A stretch of 64,000 bases of DNA. Origin: Amblyornis subalaris (lineage: Eukaryota > Chordata > Aves > Passeriformes > Ptilonorhynchidae). The stretch's first letter is position 1. The number at the start of each line of letters is the position of its first letter. A model generated the notes under the pieces. That model did not search any database and was not told where the DNA came from. It saw only the letters and a list, made by a program, of their open reading frames with translations. A program made the position numbers and the translations under genes. The stretch is from positions 6,152,643-6,216,642 of the forward strand of contig JACAXG010000007.1 in assembly GCA_018881555.1 (NCBI GenBank), given 5' to 3'. Below, one piece after another: positions 63,221 to 64,000 of the stretch.

Positions 63221-63325
63221 CATAGAATCACAGAATGGTTTAGGTTGGAAGGGACCTTAAAGCTGTAGTTCCCAGCCCCCTGCCCATGGACACCTTCCAC
63301 TAGACCAGGCTGCTCAGTGCAACCT
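63221..63325 (-). mobile_element. CR1 LINE 3' fragment, short
   Basis: CATAGAATCACAGAATGGTT, AGGTTGGAAGGGACCTTAAA and CACTAGACCAGGCTGCTCAG are antisense CR1 3' UTR. The piece breaks off after about 105 bp, 370 bp from the previous copy and in the same orientation, so it is a second insertion rather than a continuation, since both contain the 3' end. Confidence 0.92.
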
Positions 63326-64000
63326 TTAACATAAGGCACACAGCAAGAATGAAGGGAACGACAGCACTGTAAGTTAAAAAAAAATAAAAAGGCAGTTGAG
63401 TCCTAATAAATGCCTACAACAGCAGCATGATTAGTGGCTCATCTAGTATTTGCACCAAGTTTGGTGGGAGCTGAGANAGTTGCCACTGGGATTAATCCAC
63501 ACTATTCCCTTGCCCGGTAGTTTTGGGAACAGTGGTGAAGCAGGCCTCTGCTCAGAAGGACATCTTTCCAAAAGAGCTATTCACAGGAGGCAACCAGACA
63601 AAAAAATATGTTCCAAATATTTAATTGTTTGTTTCAGCTCAAGGGAGTCCAGAATCCCCATTTACAGGTGGTGCAGAAGTCTCTGGCAGCACAATCAGTG
63701 GCAATCTATTTGCCCCACCATNATCTGCCACTTATTTAGCAAAGTTTAAAATCCCAGTCTCTTCTGTTCTATATTACACCTTTGCATGAAGACTGTAAAC
63801 ACTNGGCACCTTCTCATCCTCTCAAAGTGCAGCCTCAAGAGGAAGAGTGATGAAGGGAAGATTTAACAGCTTTGTGATAACTTTGCACATGTANTATTGA
63901 GCCCTTTCTTTTTTGCAGAGCCATCCTGGAATACACCAAACCAGGCAGGTTATGTGGCTTGCCCTCNAGTATTACATTCTCACTAGCAGCACAAATAACT

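Larger units (their letters stand above)
42454..64000 (-). other. SLC7A11: SLC7A11 intron 6, extending beyond the window
   Basis: I searched this interval by eye on the minus strand for the upstream xCT exons: the small exon coding NFVTEEVENPEK, the YYGMYAYAGW exon, the TFCKLTAIL exon, and exons 1-3. I found none. It therefore appears to be one intron of at least 21.5 kb. It contains CR1 fragments, a tRNA-derived SINE, possible MIR-like remnants, and otherwise AT-rich sequence. Open frames on the minus strand at 47842-48081 and 48869-49084 look protein-like but match no xCT segment. A very short exon could have been missed. Confidence 0.6.

Noticed and set aside
1..64000. CRISPR arrays, bacterial operons, riboswitches, rRNA genes
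   Set aside because: The window is vertebrate nuclear DNA. No direct-repeat/spacer array or RNA gene other than the tRNA-like SINE head was seen.

Overview
The window is bird nuclear DNA. It holds many CR1 retrotransposon copies whose 3' ends carry the ATTCTATGA-type terminus, an ERVL-type long terminal repeat of the kind common in neoavian genomes, and intron-interrupted coding sequence. I infer Neoaves, probably not chicken, but cannot name the species. Single N characters are scattered through the whole window, and one 12-N gap lies at 25119-25130.

The one gene I can identify is SLC7A11 (xCT), the light chain of the cystine/glutamate exchanger system xc-. It lies on the minus strand. Six consecutive coding exons are present: 42330-42453, 41050-41153, 40476-40572, 36784-36933, 34896-35073 and 29855-29922. 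They equal exons 7 to 12 in the mammalian numbering as I recall it. All have consensus AG/GT borders, compatible phases, no ambiguous bases and no internal stops. They encode roughly the C-terminal half of the protein: transmembrane segments 7-12 and the cytoplasmic tail, 239 residues plus a stop. I found no exon for the N-terminal half. The right-hand 21.5 kb (42454-64000) therefore appears to be intron 6, and the first six exons should lie beyond position 64000.

To the left of the stop codon at 29855 come the 3' UTR, with several AATAAA signals on the minus strand, and then about 27 kb without a recognisable protein gene. That stretch contains CR1 fragments, one solo ERVL LTR with an internal deletion (8064-8233), a small CpG-dense patch beside a CR1 (2190-2500), a poly(A) tract preceded by a polyadenylation signal (21858-21907), a possible unannotated exon on the plus strand (21210-21315), and several stretches that read like conserved non-coding DNA. 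From the vertebrate gene order I remember (PCDH18 next to SLC7A11), this is probably the PCDH18-SLC7A11 intergenic desert. That is inference, because no PCDH18 sequence is visible.

The introns hold an LTR-like GC-rich segment with a 12-bp minisatellite (38375-38820), a degraded tRNA-derived SINE with recognisable Pol III boxes (about 43985-44252), and further CR1 fragments. Twelve of fourteen CR1 pieces have their sense strand on the minus strand, and none lies between about 19.7 and 45.8 kb. I did not find a clearly new biological system. The best leads are the exon-like segment at 21.2 kb, the CpG-dense patch, the SINE, and the LTR plus minisatellite.
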